Position numbers and translations under genes: made by a program
Notes under the pieces: model-generated
The model's input: the letters and a program-made list of their open reading frames with translations, nothing else
What the model was told of the DNA's origin: nothing
Database searches by the model: none
Shown: positions 45,643 through 55,477 of the stretch, piece after piece
Layout: each line of letters opens with the position of its first letter
Position numbering within the stretch: the stretch's first letter is position 1
Origin: Desulfobulbus propionicus
GTDB taxonomy: Bacteria > Desulfobacterota > Desulfobulbia > Desulfobulbales > Desulfobulbaceae
Reading direction: 5' to 3'
NCBI GenBank assembly: GCA_002748755.1
Contig: PDTD01000013.1
Span: 62,001 to 126,000 of the forward strand
DNA length: 64,000 bases

Positions 45643-46271
45643 ATTCAAAGACCCCCTGGCCAAATGCCAATGCACCCCTTTTTTGCCCATTGCTCAAAGC
45701 AATACATATACTCTCAAAAGAATGGCGTACTGAGGATGGAAGATAGTGATGGCATGGTAGAGCCTTACCCGAATGAAAGAGGCACACAGATGCATGTGCT
45801 TTTTCTAAATAGTCTCAAATTTCGACCAAATGTGCACCAAGGCTCAGCCCAACCGATACCATCTTCGGTCGCATTTTGGCAGCACATATACTCAAGTATC
45901 ATAGGTTGCCAAAAAGTATCCCATAGTAAAGTGGTCCCTTGGTCAAGACAAAAATAACATTTCGGTTCTTCTGGAAAATCTGTGAATAAAAGAGTTTTTT
46001 TTAACAAGCACTCAGCAAGCCTCAAGAAAAAAATGAGCATCTGTTGAAAGCTTAGGAAGTCTGCCACGACTTTCATTTGTACCGACTCTGGCAGAAGCAT
46101 TTTTTTCATGAGGCTTACTTCTCTTTTCGCTGGGCCTATGGGCGAGCGAAGGACGCCCTCGCTGGGCAGGCGTCTCCAACGGGAGCTCTGCTGCAAAGGA
46201 GGTAACGGGAAAAGAAAGGTGCATTCAATCCGACCAAGATCCTGTGAAGGAGGACTCAATGCAAAAAAACA
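45643..46271. other. Region with element copy, no intact gene
   Basis: About 630 bp between the CheB-like gene and the transposase remnant. A 230-codon open frame on the minus strand runs through the element and has no recognisable features, so I do not call it. Confidence 0.45.
45766..45925 (-). repeat. Partial MITE-like element copy 10
   Basis: Minus-strand copy with GGTTGGGCTGAGCCTTGGTG and GCACATTTGGTCGAAAT core and the inner hairpin TTTTGGCA...TTGCCAAAA (near 45878-45918). CCCGAATGAAAGAGGC marks the right end. The left terminal repeat is missing. Confidence 0.6.
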
Positions 46272-46511
46272 TTGCTCAATTATAAGCTTACCTGCAAGGG
46301 ATCTGTTTACCAAAGCCCTCAATGGGACAAAAAGCCTGAAGCCCTGTTGGTACCGATTAAGGCCCGTGCAAACAGCAAGGCCAAATCTCTGGAGGGTATA
46401 ACTGCCATAGCCGTTGATCAGATTCAATACCGGAAGGGGCATAACTATCTGACTCTGTTGTATCAAATCAATAAAGAGAACAGAAGATTACTTTGGATAG
46501 GTAAAGAGTGA
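46272..46511 (+). pseudogene. ISL3-family transposase remnant
   Basis: 79-codon fragment. Its second half, ITAIAVDQIQYRKGHNYLTL then LYQINKENRRLLWIGKE, matches the pattern around the first catalytic Asp of ISL3 transposases (GIDEIxxxKGHxYLTLVYQID...RLLWxGK). Both the N-terminal zinc-finger region and the C-terminal two thirds are absent, so it cannot be active. It sits about 80 bp past the chemoreceptor 3' end. Confidence 0.7.
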
Positions 46512-46589
46512 TCAGCGACACTTCACTTTTTTTGCGTTTATGTTTCTGAGCAATCCGGGTTACAAAGCTACGCCTCAAAACAGGTAAAA

Positions 46590-48029
46590 CTACTGGACAT
46601 ACAATTTGTCAAGTCCTTGAAATAAATCCATTCTCGCCTCTTCAAAATCAGCAAGATTCTTTTTTGCTCCTTCTATATTACCGTTATTATAACACCTAAC
46701 TGCTTCAATAACAGTTGTATGCACACATTTATGATACGCTTCAATATCTTTAAATACCTGAGAATGAGAGAATTTTTTTCGGGAATCATTATACCACTTA
46801 CCAAAATCACAGGCGTGATGATCGGGTATTTCTTCTGGTTGTAGTTGGGTCCGACCATTAAGGACTGCCTCTAACTGTATTTTCCATTTCAGGTGAGCTA
46901 TTTTCACTGCTCCAAGATCAAACGGAGGCGTCCCTATATCCAGTTTACTACCCAAATTTGTCATTGTCTCGGTTAGATTTCTTAGTTCATGGCTATATGC
47001 TTTCACCTCTAAAGAATGATTGCTGATCTGGTCTGCCGCAAATCTTGTTTTTCCTGTGTTCCTGGAAATCTCTTCCGTAACAGATGAGGCTTGAGCCAGA
47101 TTATGACTCACCTCTTGAACACCGTTTGATACCTCTGAGATATTGGTTGATATCTCAGAGCTGGCTATCACTTGTTGCTCAATGCCTGTAGAAATAGTGG
47201 ATACCGAATCATTGACCGTCTCGATTGATTGTAAGATATGCTCAATAACATCAATTGTTTTTTGGGTTGATTGTTGCACATCTACGATGCGTTGACGAAT
47301 TTTATGAGTGGATTCATTTGTTTGCTTTGCCAACTCCTTGATTTCATTTGCGACTACCGCAAATCCTTTCCCTGCTTCTCCTGCTCTAGCAGCTTCGATG
47401 GTGGCGTTCAGGGCAAGAAGATTTGTTTGATCAGATATCTCTGTAATGGTATCTGTTACTACAGTAATATCTTGAGTCATTTTTCCTAAATCATGTATCA
47501 CTGTAGATGCTTTTTCAGCCTCATTTACAGCATCTTTCGTTGATGTTCTCGCATGTTCGGCGTACTTGGAAATTTCTCCGATGGTAGCACTCATCTCTTC
47601 GGTAGCTGTCGCAATAACTGAAAAGTTCACATTTGACTCTTCCATTTTTCCTGCAACAGAGTTTATATTTGAATGCATTTTATCTACTGATTCAGCAACA
47701 TTATCTGCAAGAACATAAAGTTGATCTGCTTCTTGATATAAGTCTATGGAGGATTCATCAAGCATTGCTACTGTTGCTTTTAATACTGAATTGTCACCTT
47801 TTATATTACGGAATAAAAAATAAAATTTATCTTTGAAAGATTGTAAAACTCCATTGATCATCTCATTTGATGAATTCTCATTGTTAAATTTTCCCTCTTT
47901 TAGCTTTTCTATTTCTTGTAAGTATAAGTTATATCTATATATATATTTTTTTCTACAAAAAACATATACGCTCAATCCTCCAAACAAAAAACCTATCACC
48001 AACAATCCAATCATTGAAGAGAAGGCCAT
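46590..48029 (-). CDS. Methyl-accepting chemotaxis protein with CZB domain
   Basis: 479 residues. One N-terminal membrane helix (about 5-25) and almost no periplasmic part, so it senses internal cues. The signalling hairpin tip is [20 protein letters not shown] with [20 protein letters not shown], the universal MCP contact region. The C-terminal domain (about 370-479) has [28 protein letters not shown] and AYHKCVHT, the chemoreceptor zinc-binding (CZB) His3/Cys pattern. The coding sequence is markedly A+T-rich compared with neighbours and is flanked by an ISL3 remnant on one side and an element copy plus IS1595 remnant on the other, suggesting acquisition. Confidence 0.93.
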   Translation of the reverse strand: MAFSSMIGLLVIGFLFGGLSVYVFCRKKYIYRYNLYLQEIEKLKEGKFNNENSSNEMINGVLQSFKDKFYFLFRNIKGDNSVLKATVAMLDESSIDLYQEADQLYVLADNVAESVDKMHSNINSVAGKMEESNVNFSVIATATEEMSATIGEISKYAEHARTSTKDAVNEAEKASTVIHDLGKMTQDITVVTDTITEISDQTNLLALNATIEAARAGEAGKGFAVVANEIKELAKQTNESTHKIRQRIVDVQQSTQKTIDVIEHILQSIETVNDSVSTISTGIEQQVIASSEISTNISEVSNGVQEVSHNLAQASSVTEEISRNTGKTRFAADQISNHSLEVKAYSHELRNLTETMTNLGSKLDIGTPPFDLGAVKIAHLKWKIQLEAVLNGRTQLQPEEIPDHHACDFGKWYNDSRKKFSHSQVFKDIEAYHKCVHTTVIEAVRCYNNGNIEGAKKNLADFEEARMDLFQGLDKLYVQ

Positions 48030-48066
48030 GCCACCCCCCTTTTTTATAAAAGTTTCATCAAGGCGC

Positions 48067-48165
48067 CAGCCCGGATTTTTCCTTAGCTCTGGCGGTGCCA
48101 GATTCGAGAGTTTTTGGTAGCAGATGATACGTGGGTATATGCGTTGTCAAAACACTACCAAATAG
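48067..48165 (+). repeat. Truncated MITE-like element copy 11
   Basis: The left end is AGCCCGGATTTTTCCTTAGC. The hairpin arm TCTGGCGGTGCCAGATTCGA and inner arms TTTTTGGTAGC and GCGTTGTCAAAA are present. The copy then breaks off into the transposase remnant. It lies just upstream of the chemoreceptor start on the opposite strand. Confidence 0.65.
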
Positions 48166-48660
48166 ACGACACCTATCGGGGCGGCAAGAAAAGCGATGGA
48201 GTTCAAGGAGGTGGGGCAACAGACAAGACACCCTGTGTGGTATCACTTTTATGAACCGAAAAAGGACACCCGGTCAAAATGCCTTTGGGTGCGGTTAATC
48301 GGGTTCACAAAGGACGAACGGACAGAGTGGGCCCAAAAAACACCTCCGCCCCAATGCACTGGTGGTATCAGGCGGCCTCAGTTGCTTCCCCGATGCTGGG
48401 AAGGCCGCCGAGCCAATTCTTTCCCTACAGACAAGGGATATGATGAATTTGGTGGGTTATACAGGGGTCCAATCATGACGAATACCGTTCAGTATTCGTT
48501 GCATGGAACCCACCAGCACCTGAGTCCAAGCCACCTATCACGGTATTGCCCAAAATTGTACGACCGAGTAAACCGAAAGATTGCCTTGCAGACCATGGTT
48601 CATCAGGTGACATATGGAGCAATGCGGACACCATCAAGGCGCGTGCAACTATTCAATTAT
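48150..48660 (+). pseudogene. IS1595-family (ISXO2-like) transposase remnant
   Basis: Reading across frames gives, in order: DDTYRGGKKSDG near 48165 (the DxAYxGGxRxxG region of IS1595 transposases), VRLIGFTKDERTEWAQK near 48285, GYDEFGGLYRGP, NTVQYSLHGTHQHLSPSHLS, then RYCPKLYDRVNRKIALQTMV near 48550. These match the catalytic core and the family's C-terminal GTYHxxSxKHLxRYxxEFxxRxN pattern. At least two frameshifts separate the pieces and the N-terminal zinc finger is absent, so the gene is dead. Confidence 0.65.
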
Positions 48661-48865
48661 TCAAGTGAGCTGAAGTTGGTTGTTCATCACAAAAACAAGG
48701 CGACCGCCCATCACCAGCTCAGCGGTATTTTTCATGGTTTTTCTGATTATTAACGCTCAGCAGCCTCTCATTTTTACACGTATCATATTGTATCGTCTTT
48801 TCAAGCAGGGTGCAAAAAAAATATGCGAGGTATGGCCGTCGTCTTGGTGGTGCGTCCGGCAGGAT

Positions 48866-50089
48866 TCAACCGAGCGCGCTGCGAATCCGTTCCATGGCTG
48901 TTTCCACATTTTCTCTTGAATTAAAAGCGGAAAAACGGACATAGCCCTGGCCGCATGCACCAAAACCAGCACCAGGGGTACAGACCACGCCGGCCTTCTC
49001 CAGGAGAAGATCAAAAAACTCCCAGGAATCCCTGTCACACCATACCCAGATGTATGGTGCGTTGTCGCCGCCAACATAGGAAAACCCTAGCTCGTCCATG
49101 GCCGCGCCTATGAGCTTGGCATTCTCCAGGTAGCCGTCAATCAGTGTCCTGCACTGGGCCTTTCCTCTCTCCGAATAGACGGCCTCCGCAGCTTTCTGCA
49201 CCGGGTAGCTCACGCCGTTGAACTTGGTGCAGTGTCTCCGGTGCCACAGAGCATGCAGATTGTGGGCCGTACCGCTGCCATCATAGGCGACGCATTCTCT
49301 CGGCACCACGGTATAGGCACAACGCGTACCGGTAAAACCAGCGCTTTTTGAGAAGCTTCTGAACTCGATAGCGACTTCCCTGGCCCCTGAAATCTCATAA
49401 ATGGAATGCGGAAGGTGTTCGTCCCGAATAAAGGCTTCATAAGCAGCGTCAAACAGGATCAATGCCTTGTTTTCTCGGGCATAATCAACCCACACCTGCA
49501 GCTGCTCCCTGGTTGCGGTGGAACCCGTAGGATTGTTGGGAAAGCAGAGATAAATCAGATCCACCGGCTCACCAGGTGGTTCCGGGACATAGTCATTCTC
49601 TCTGGTGGAATCCAGGTAGACAATCCCCTGATAACGACCATCACCATATTCTCCCGTACGACCGGCCATGACATTGGTGTCCAGATACACCGGATAGACG
49701 GGGTCAGGGATGGCTACCCGGCAATCCGAGGAAAAAAGTTCCTGGAAATTGCCCGTGTCGCACTTGGCACCATCAGACACAAAGATTTCATCTGCCGACA
49801 CCTCTGCACCTCGGGACTGAAAATCTTGCACAGCGATGACTTCGCGCAGAAAAGCATAGCCCTGCTCAGGCCCATACCCGTGAAAACCGGCTGTGGTGCC
49901 CATCGCTTCGACCGCAGCATGCAAAGCCTTGATGCAGGCTTCCGGCAGAGGATTGGTCACATCACCGATGCCCAGTTTGAGCACTTCTCTTTGAGGATTG
50001 TTTTCTTGAAAAAGGGCGACTCTGTGAGCAATATCAGAAAAAAGGTAGAATGCCTGCAGTTTCAAATAATGTTCATTGATCTGAATCAT
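48866..50089 (-). CDS. dapL: LL-diaminopimelate aminotransferase
   Basis: 407 residues, full length for Dap[68 protein letters not shown] and the PLP lysine in [18 protein letters not shown] are all present. It converts tetrahydrodipicolinate directly to LL-diaminopimelate using glutamate, the short lysine/peptidoglycan route common in Desulfobacterota. It is the last gene of the pyrG-kdsA-kdsC-lptC-dapL run, 29 bp after lptC. Confidence 0.96.
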   Translation of the reverse strand: MIQINEHYLKLQAFYLFSDIAHRVALFQENNPQREVLKLGIGDVTNPLPEACIKALHAAVEAMGTTAGFHGYGPEQGYAFLREVIAVQDFQSRGAEVSADEIFVSDGAKCDTGNFQELFSSDCRVAIPDPVYPVYLDTNVMAGRTGEYGDGRYQGIVYLDSTRENDYVPEPPGEPVDLIYLCFPNNPTGSTATREQLQVWVDYARENKALILFDAAYEAFIRDEHLPHSIYEISGAREVAIEFRSFSKSAGFTGTRCAYTVVPRECVAYDGSGTAHNLHALWHRRHCTKFNGVSYPVQKAAEAVYSERGKAQCRTLIDGYLENAKLIGAAMDELGFSYVGGDNAPYIWVWCDRDSWEFFDLLLEKAGVVCTPGAGFGACGQGYVRFSAFNSRENVETAMERIRSALG

Positions 50090-50118
50090 GGGATAGCCTT
50101 GTTCATCGTCTTGTTTTC

Positions 50119-50691
50119 TTATGGTGACAGGTGCACCTGCACGCCTCCACTGAAATCATAGCCATCTGTGGTGAGGTCGTAATCCATCCGTCCCGCTTCC
50201 AGGGAAAAATTTGGACCTTTCAGTTCCACCTGCCCTGGACTGACAGCCATTTTATCAGCATCATAATAATGTAGTAATTCCGTATACATGAACTCTCCAG
50301 CCATGGGCCTGCTGATAACCACATCTTCGGCCAAAACCAGATGACGGTCGTTGATGAAGTAATGCCCTTTTTGACTGTCTACCAAGGTGGGCGGTCTCTC
50401 TGCACCAATATAGCGCGCCCGCACCTTTTCCATGATAATGTCACGATCTGAATCGCCTGTACTGGCACGATCGGCTTTAATCAGCCATTCATTGGTACCC
50501 TGACTGGATAGGGTGATACTCACCCTATCCATCACAAAATGATTCGCCGTAGGGACCGGAGCAACAGTCTGTTTTTTTTTGTAATCACCCCGTGCAGTGA
50601 GGAAAGAAGAAACTGCCGGTTGCCAGGCAGGGCTGGTGACAAAGAGGCACACGGGTATGAACCAAAGAAGATTACGCGGTTTTATGATCAC
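50119..50691 (-). CDS. lptC: LPS export protein LptC
   Basis: 190 residues. The N-terminal membrane anchor (about 8-30) is followed by a periplasmic beta-jellyroll: [58 protein letters not shown], then [20 protein letters not shown]. LptC links the LptBFG transporter to LptA in the periplasmic LPS bridge. The start overlaps the kdsC stop (ATGA). lptA and lptB, usual neighbours, are not here. Confidence 0.88.
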   Translation of the reverse strand: MIIKPRNLLWFIPVCLFVTSPAWQPAVSSFLTARGDYKKKQTVAPVPTANHFVMDRVSITLSSQGTNEWLIKADRASTGDSDRDIIMEKVRARYIGAERPPTLVDSQKGHYFINDRHLVLAEDVVISRPMAGEFMYTELLHYYDADKMAVSPGQVELKGPNFSLEAGRMDYDLTTDGYDFSGGVQVHLSP

Positions 50692-51248
50692 GTATCAAAC
50701 CTAGCCAGCATAGAGGCATAGGTCCCCCGGGCTTCCATTATCAGGTCACATATTTCCCGAACCGCTCCGTCTCCGCCCGAATTTTGGGTCCTGTAGTGCA
50801 CCCTGCTGTGGATTTCAACCGCGCCATTCGCTGGTGCGACCGCAAGGCCGACCCGGTTAAGTAAAGGCAGGTCTATCCAGTCATCGCCTATATAGGCGGT
50901 CTGCGGGGGACGCAGGCCGGTCTTTTGGAGGATTTCCTCATAGGCGGAGAGTTTATCAAACCTGCCCTGGTACAGGTGGGTCATTTTCAGTTCCTCGGCT
51001 CTGCGCCTAACAATCTGCGAAGTCCTGGCAGTTATCACCCCAACCTGGACACCGCTTTCCTGTAGCAGACGGATTCCCAGACCGTCCCGGGTGCTGAACC
51101 GTTTGCATTCATCACCCCTGTCGGTGTACTGCAGGCTGCCGTCGGTGAGCACCCCGTCCACATCCAGGAGCAGCAGCTCCACCTTTCGCGCCCGGCTCAG
51201 GACTGCTTTCCAGGCCTCACTTCGTTTTACAGGTTTATTTCTCTGCAT
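50688..51248 (-). CDS. kdsC: 3-deoxy-manno-octulosonate-8-phosphatase
   Basis: 186 residues from the ATG at 51248. It is a HAD phosphatase of the C0 (capless) type: LLLLDVDGVLTDGSLQY (motif I, two Asp), VGVITARTSQIVRRRAEEL (motif II), Lys in GRFDKLSAYEEI and TAYIGDDWIDLPLLNRVGLA (motif IV). It makes Kdo from Kdo-8-phosphate. Order kdsA-kdsC-lptC fits LPS core synthesis and export. It overlaps lptC by four bases. Confidence 0.95.
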   Translation of the reverse strand: MQRNKPVKRSEAWKAVLSRARKVELLLLDVDGVLTDGSLQYTDRGDECKRFSTRDGLGIRLLQESGVQVGVITARTSQIVRRRAEELKMTHLYQGRFDKLSAYEEILQKTGLRPPQTAYIGDDWIDLPLLNRVGLAVAPANGAVEIHSRVHYRTQNSGGDGAVREICDLIMEARGTYASMLARFDT

Positions 51249-51318
51249 GGCCCGTTCCCGTAAAGCCTCTGTCAGTTGACAGTCAGACGGATAACCGCCG
51301 GGCCCCTTTCCGCAATGA

Positions 51319-52164
51319 TCATTTTGCACAAAACCCTCCTGCGGCCCTGCGTATGGCCAGAATTTCTGTAAGGAGTTGCTCGACCTGATAAAGCGGCAGC
51401 GAGTTGGGTCCATCGCAAAGCGCCTTGTCCGGCTCGGGATGGACCTCCATGAACAAACCGTCCACACCAGCGGCCATGGCCGCCCGGGTCAGGGGAGCAA
51501 TGAACTCACGCTGGCCTCCTGAAGATCCGTCGGCGCCGCCCGGCAGTTGCACAGAATGGGTTGCATCAAAAACGACCGGACACCCCAGGGAGCGCAGGAC
51601 TGGCAAGGAGCGCATATCCACCACCAGGTTGTTATAGCCGAAACAGGAACCGCGTTCAGTGAGCAGGATGCTCTCACATCCACTGCCCCGCAGTTTATTG
51701 ACCACATGCTGCATATCCCAGGGACTGACAAACTGCCCTTTTTTAACGTTCACCACCTTGCCAGTCCCGGCTGCGGCCGCCAGGAGATCCGTCTGACGAC
51801 ACAGGAAGGCCGGTATCTGTATAATGTCTAGGACCTCAGCCGCCAGTGCAGCCTGCTGTGGTTCGTGAATATCGGAAACCACCGGTATGCCGTACTCTGC
51901 ACGCAGTTCTCCCAAGATACGCAACCCGGCTTCCACCCCTGGCCCTCTGAACGACCCTAGGGAGGTTCTATTGGCCTTGTCAAAGGAAGCTTTCAACACA
52001 TAATTAATGCCCAGCCGCTGCGCTATAGCCTGTATTTCCGCAGCTATCTCCCCAGCAAGCGCCTTGGATTCCAGAACGCACGGTCCCGCCATGAACAGCA
52101 ACGGCGCCTTAGGGCCAACCTGGATTGGCTTGCCGGGACAGCCCGGTATGGTCACATTCTGCAT
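51319..52164 (-). CDS. kdsA: Kdo-8-phosphate synthase
   Basis: 281 residues. [81 protein letters not shown] and [14 protein letters not shown] are standard KdsA motifs. Cys26 next to the GPC motif suggests the metal-dependent class. It condenses arabinose-5-phosphate and PEP. It starts about 40 bp after pyrG and precedes kdsC by 70 bp. Confidence 0.97.
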   Translation of the reverse strand: MQNVTIPGCPGKPIQVGPKAPLLFMAGPCVLESKALAGEIAAEIQAIAQRLGINYVLKASFDKANRTSLGSFRGPGVEAGLRILGELRAEYGIPVVSDIHEPQQAALAAEVLDIIQIPAFLCRQTDLLAAAAGTGKVVNVKKGQFVSPWDMQHVVNKLRGSGCESILLTERGSCFGYNNLVVDMRSLPVLRSLGCPVVFDATHSVQLPGGADGSSGGQREFIAPLTRAAMAAGVDGLFMEVHPEPDKALCDGPNSLPLYQVEQLLTEILAIRRAAGGFCAK

Positions 52165-52203
52165 AATTCCTTGCTCCCCACAAAATTTCTCCCTGTTACG
52201 CTG

Positions 52204-53856
52204 TCACCTGTTGTTCTTCTCCAGCGCAGCCCGGATAAAGGCACTGAACAAGGGATGCGGCCGCATGGGTTTGGACTGAAATTCCGGGTGGAACTGGCAG
52301 CCCAGGAACCAGGGGTGATCACCCAGTTCCACGATCTCAACCAGCGAACCGTCAGGGCTCGTACCACTGACGATCATTCCTGCTTTCTCCAATACATCAC
52401 GATAGGCGTTGTTGAACTCATAGCGGTGGCGATGCCGCTCACTGATCTCTACCTGGTTATAGGCCCTCATGGCTTGCGTGCCTTCCGTCAGTACACAGGG
52501 GCACGCCCCCAGACGCAAGGTGCCACCCATATCCGAATGTTCGTCTCTGGTCTCCACCTTGCCGGTACGAAAATCCAGCCACTCGGTCATCAGGTAGATC
52601 ACCGGGTCCGCTGTGTCCGGGTTAAACTCCACGGAATGGGCCTTTTTGAGGCCGGCAATATCCCGGGCAAATTCCACCACCGCCAACTGCATCCCCAGAC
52701 AGATTCCAAAAAAGGGAACCCTGTTTTCCCGGGCATACCTGATGGCCCGTATTTTACCTTCCATACCTCGGCTGCCAAAACCTCCGGGTACCAGAATACC
52801 GTCGCATGCTGCCAGACGGTCGATCTCGACTGCGCTTTCCAGGTTATCGGCGCTGATATATTCCAGGTGCACCTTGGCGTTGTTGTCAATACCGCCATGA
52901 ACCAAGGCTTCATGAAGGCTCTTATAGGACTCAATAAGATCGACATATTTGCCAGTAATACCAATGGTCACGTCGTGCTCAGGATGCTTTATCTTGTGTA
53001 CCAGTTCTTCCCAGGGCTGCATGTGCGGCGCACCGGTCCAAATGCCCAGTTTTTCTAAGATGCGATCATCCACCCCTTCGCTGCGAAGACATAAAGGCAC
53101 CTCGTAGATGTTATCCACGTCAATGGAGGAAATAACTGATTCCGGCTCCACGTTGCAAAACAGGGCGATCTTTTTCTTCAGGTCTTCGGGCAACGGCTCT
53201 TCGGTCCTGCACATGAGAATATCAGGCTGAATACCGGAGGCCAGCAGCTCTTTCACAGAATGCTGGGTGGGTTTGGTTTTGATCTCTCCCGCAGTCTTGA
53301 TATACGGCACCAGGGTGAGGTGAATGAACAGGGAATACGCCCGGGTCAAATCCGTCCGCAGCTGTCTGATCGCTTCAATAAACGGCAACCCCTCGATATC
53401 ACCAACCGTACCGCCAATCTCGATGATAGCTATATCAGCCATGCCATCCAACTGCAGAATCGCAGTTTTGATTTCATCGGTGATATGGGGTATGACCTGT
53501 ACGGTCCCGCCGAGATACTCACCGCGTCGTTCTTTCATGATCACAGAATAATAAATCCGACCAGACGTATAGTTGTTAATCTGCGCCATGACCGCATTGG
53601 TATAGCGCTCATAATGCCCCATATCCAGATCAGTTTCGGCCCCGTCATTGGTGACATAGACCTCTCCATGCTGAAAGGGGTTCATGGTGCCGGGATCGAC
53701 GTTGATATAAGGATCGAGTTTCTGGAAGGTGACCGTCATACCGCGCGACTCAAGCAAAGACCCAATGGCTGCAGCAGCAAGGCCTTTGCCCAGGGAGGAT
53801 AGCACGCCGCCTGTAATGAATATAAACTTGGTCTTCTTACTGAACTCAGTTTTCAT
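52204..53856 (-). CDS. pyrG: CTP synthase
   Basis: 550 residues, full length. The N-terminal amidoligase domain carries [20 protein letters not shown] (P-loop) and [20 protein letters not shown]. The C-terminal glutaminase domain (from about 290) carries [11 protein letters not shown], the nucleophile in [17 protein letters not shown] and the His/Glu pair in [13 protein letters not shown]. It supplies CTP, needed among other things for CMP-Kdo, which matches its position before kdsA. Confidence 0.98.
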   Translation of the reverse strand: MKTEFSKKTKFIFITGGVLSSLGKGLAAAAIGSLLESRGMTVTFQKLDPYINVDPGTMNPFQHGEVYVTNDGAETDLDMGHYERYTNAVMAQINNYTSGRIYYSVIMKERRGEYLGGTVQVIPHITDEIKTAILQLDGMADIAIIEIGGTVGDIEGLPFIEAIRQLRTDLTRAYSLFIHLTLVPYIKTAGEIKTKPTQHSVKELLASGIQPDILMCRTEEPLPEDLKKKIALFCNVEPESVISSIDVDNIYEVPLCLRSEGVDDRILEKLGIWTGAPHMQPWEELVHKIKHPEHDVTIGITGKYVDLIESYKSLHEALVHGGIDNNAKVHLEYISADNLESAVEIDRLAACDGILVPGGFGSRGMEGKIRAIRYARENRVPFFGICLGMQLAVVEFARDIAGLKKAHSVEFNPDTADPVIYLMTEWLDFRTGKVETRDEHSDMGGTLRLGACPCVLTEGTQAMRAYNQVEISERHRHRYEFNNAYRDVLEKAGMIVSGTSPDGSLVEIVELGDHPWFLGCQFHPEFQSKPMRPHPLFSAFIRAALEKNNR

Positions 53857-54597
53857 ATCGTCACCTCATTGTACGGTCATCTTGCATACTTCTCGCAGGG
53901 TTCAAGTCTGCTCTTAGGCGCACACAAATATCCCCGAACATACAAAATCGGATGTGTGCCATGGGCTTCAAGTATTGTTTTCGCCTGCCTTGGAATGTTC
54001 GCTTACCTGGTTCTGAATGAGGTACAGGTCCACTTACAACGTCTTATCGTTCAGGCTGCCCTTCCCTCGGGGAAAAGAAACGGGCCCAGCCCGGAGCTGT
54101 CCTTGTCTGTACTTTGGATGGGATGCCACTATACACGATCCCAAGGCGTAAAACAACAGCGGAGGGTAAGATAAAAAGACAGCCCCACAGACTTCCAAGC
54201 GATGGTGCTGGCTGCCCCCGGGATACGTGCCCCCCATTGCTTCTAACCAATTTGTTTTAAAGCCCCGATTTCTCATCAGCTCAGATGATGCCAGATGTTT
54301 GTTTGGGCAGTGCATCAGCGGCCCCGCTCTCTGCTGGCAAAACACAGCAAAGATGGTGCCACCCAAGCTGATAAAACCACTGGGCAAGAATCTGGCATGG
54401 CGCTTTTGCCACCCTGTCTCTTGCCGGAAAGAGGGCATTATAAAAAACCAGTCTCTCAACGATCACTGGTGCAGGCAATACCTCCATTGTAGGCCTGTTA
54501 GCAACATGCTATACTCCCGGCAACAAGCATCCACAGCCGGTGCCTGCTTATGGAGTCTCCTGAAAGCAGACACCACGACCATCCAGAACAACCTGCC
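53857..54597. other. Intergenic region with element copy, no gene
   Basis: About 740 bp between pyrG and the tex remnant. Beyond the element at 54261-54380, no coding region is supported. A run near 53898-53915 looks slightly like a tRNA T-arm but no tRNA fold follows. Confidence 0.4.
54261..54380 (+). repeat. Partial MITE-like element copy 12
   Basis: The left end is AGCCCCGATTTCTCATCAGC. Hairpin arm CAGCTCAGATGATGCCAGAT pairs with GATGGTGCCACCCAAGCTGA near 54352-54371. The tip region is divergent. The right part is not recognised. Confidence 0.65.
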
Positions 54598-55118
54598 ATG
54601 CCTGACGCCGCCGCCACTATAGCCCGGGAACTCCACCTGCATCCCCGGCAGGTCAACGCCGTTGATGCCCTGTTGCAGCAGGGCGCCACCATACCCCTTC
54701 TTTCCCGGTATCGAAAAGAAGCAACCGGCGGCCTGGACGAAGTTCTCATCACCTCCATTCGTGACCGGCTCGAACAACGGGCCGAGCTTGAAAAACGACG
54801 GCAAGCTTAGCGGAGCTGGAAAAACCCGGTCGTGATCCACGCACCAGCTTTCCCCCTTTTCGCTTTTCCGAAGATATCACCGCACTCACCGACCTGCAAC
54901 CCGGCATGCTTCTCCCCGGCATCGTCACCAATGTAACCACCTTCGGAGCCTTGGTTGACCTTGCTATCCATCAGGACGGTTTGGTCCACATCAGTCAGCT
55001 TGCAGACACCTTGATTACGGACCCCAACACCTGCATCAAGGTGCGGCAAAAGGTCAAGGTCCGGGTCCTGGAGGTGGACATGGAGCGAAAACGAATCGCG
55101 CTGACCATGAAGAGCTGA
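54598..55118 (+). pseudogene. tex: Internally deleted tex (S1 RNA-binding) gene
   Basis: The first ~70 codons (MPDAAATIARELHLHPRQVN ... RYRKEATGGLDEVLITSIRD) match the N-terminus of the transcription accessory protein Tex. A stop follows at 54808-54810. After a frame change, [46 protein letters not shown] and [20 protein letters not shown] match the C-terminal end with its S1 domain. The roughly 550 central residues (HhH, YqgF-like) are gone, so a single deletion of about 1.6 kb fused the ends out of frame. Because both remaining pieces are well conserved, the loss looks recent. Confidence 0.85.
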
Positions 55119-55148
55119 AGACGAACAGATGCAAGAATGCCGCTCCTG

Positions 55149-55272
55149 AGCCCGGACCTCTCATACCCATCTTGTCTCATTAAAAAAAGACACCAACAGG
55201 GGCAAGGGATTTCCTTGAAAAAACATACATTTCGACAAACTGTTCACCTAAGCTGATGAATAATCCGGGTAA
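55149..55272 (-). repeat. MITE-like element copy 13 (124 bp, internal deletion)
   Basis: Both termini are intact: AGCCCGGACCTCTCATACCC at one edge and, on the minus strand, TTACCCGGATTATTCATCAG at the other. Hairpin 2 is present (TTGTCTCATTAAAAAAAGACA) and TTCGACAAACTGTTCACC core remains, but hairpin 1 is deleted. It begins 31 bp after the tex remnant. Confidence 0.8.
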
Positions 55273-55477
55273 GCCAACTCTCCCTTGCTCTCCCTGACAG
55301 GTTCGGCTATTATGTCATTTCGTTCTTTTTCTAGAACACTGTAAGCAGGTACATGGAGGGAGTGATACCCAAGGATACCATTCCATTCCCCCTACGTGCT
55401 GCCTTTTTCCTCCTGTCTTGCCGGGCTCGTCACAGGACAGCTTTCTGGTATTGGCAGGTCATTTCTTCACCCAGAGT

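Noticed and set aside
45765-46466. 233-codon minus-strand frame
   Set aside because: It runs through an element copy and the ISL3 remnant, with no recognisable domain or ribosome site.
52171-53058. 295-codon plus-strand frame
   Set aside because: Antisense to pyrG, which is certain.
53895-53930. GGTTCAAGTC resembling a tRNA T-arm
   Set aside because: No acceptor, D or anticodon arms fit around it.
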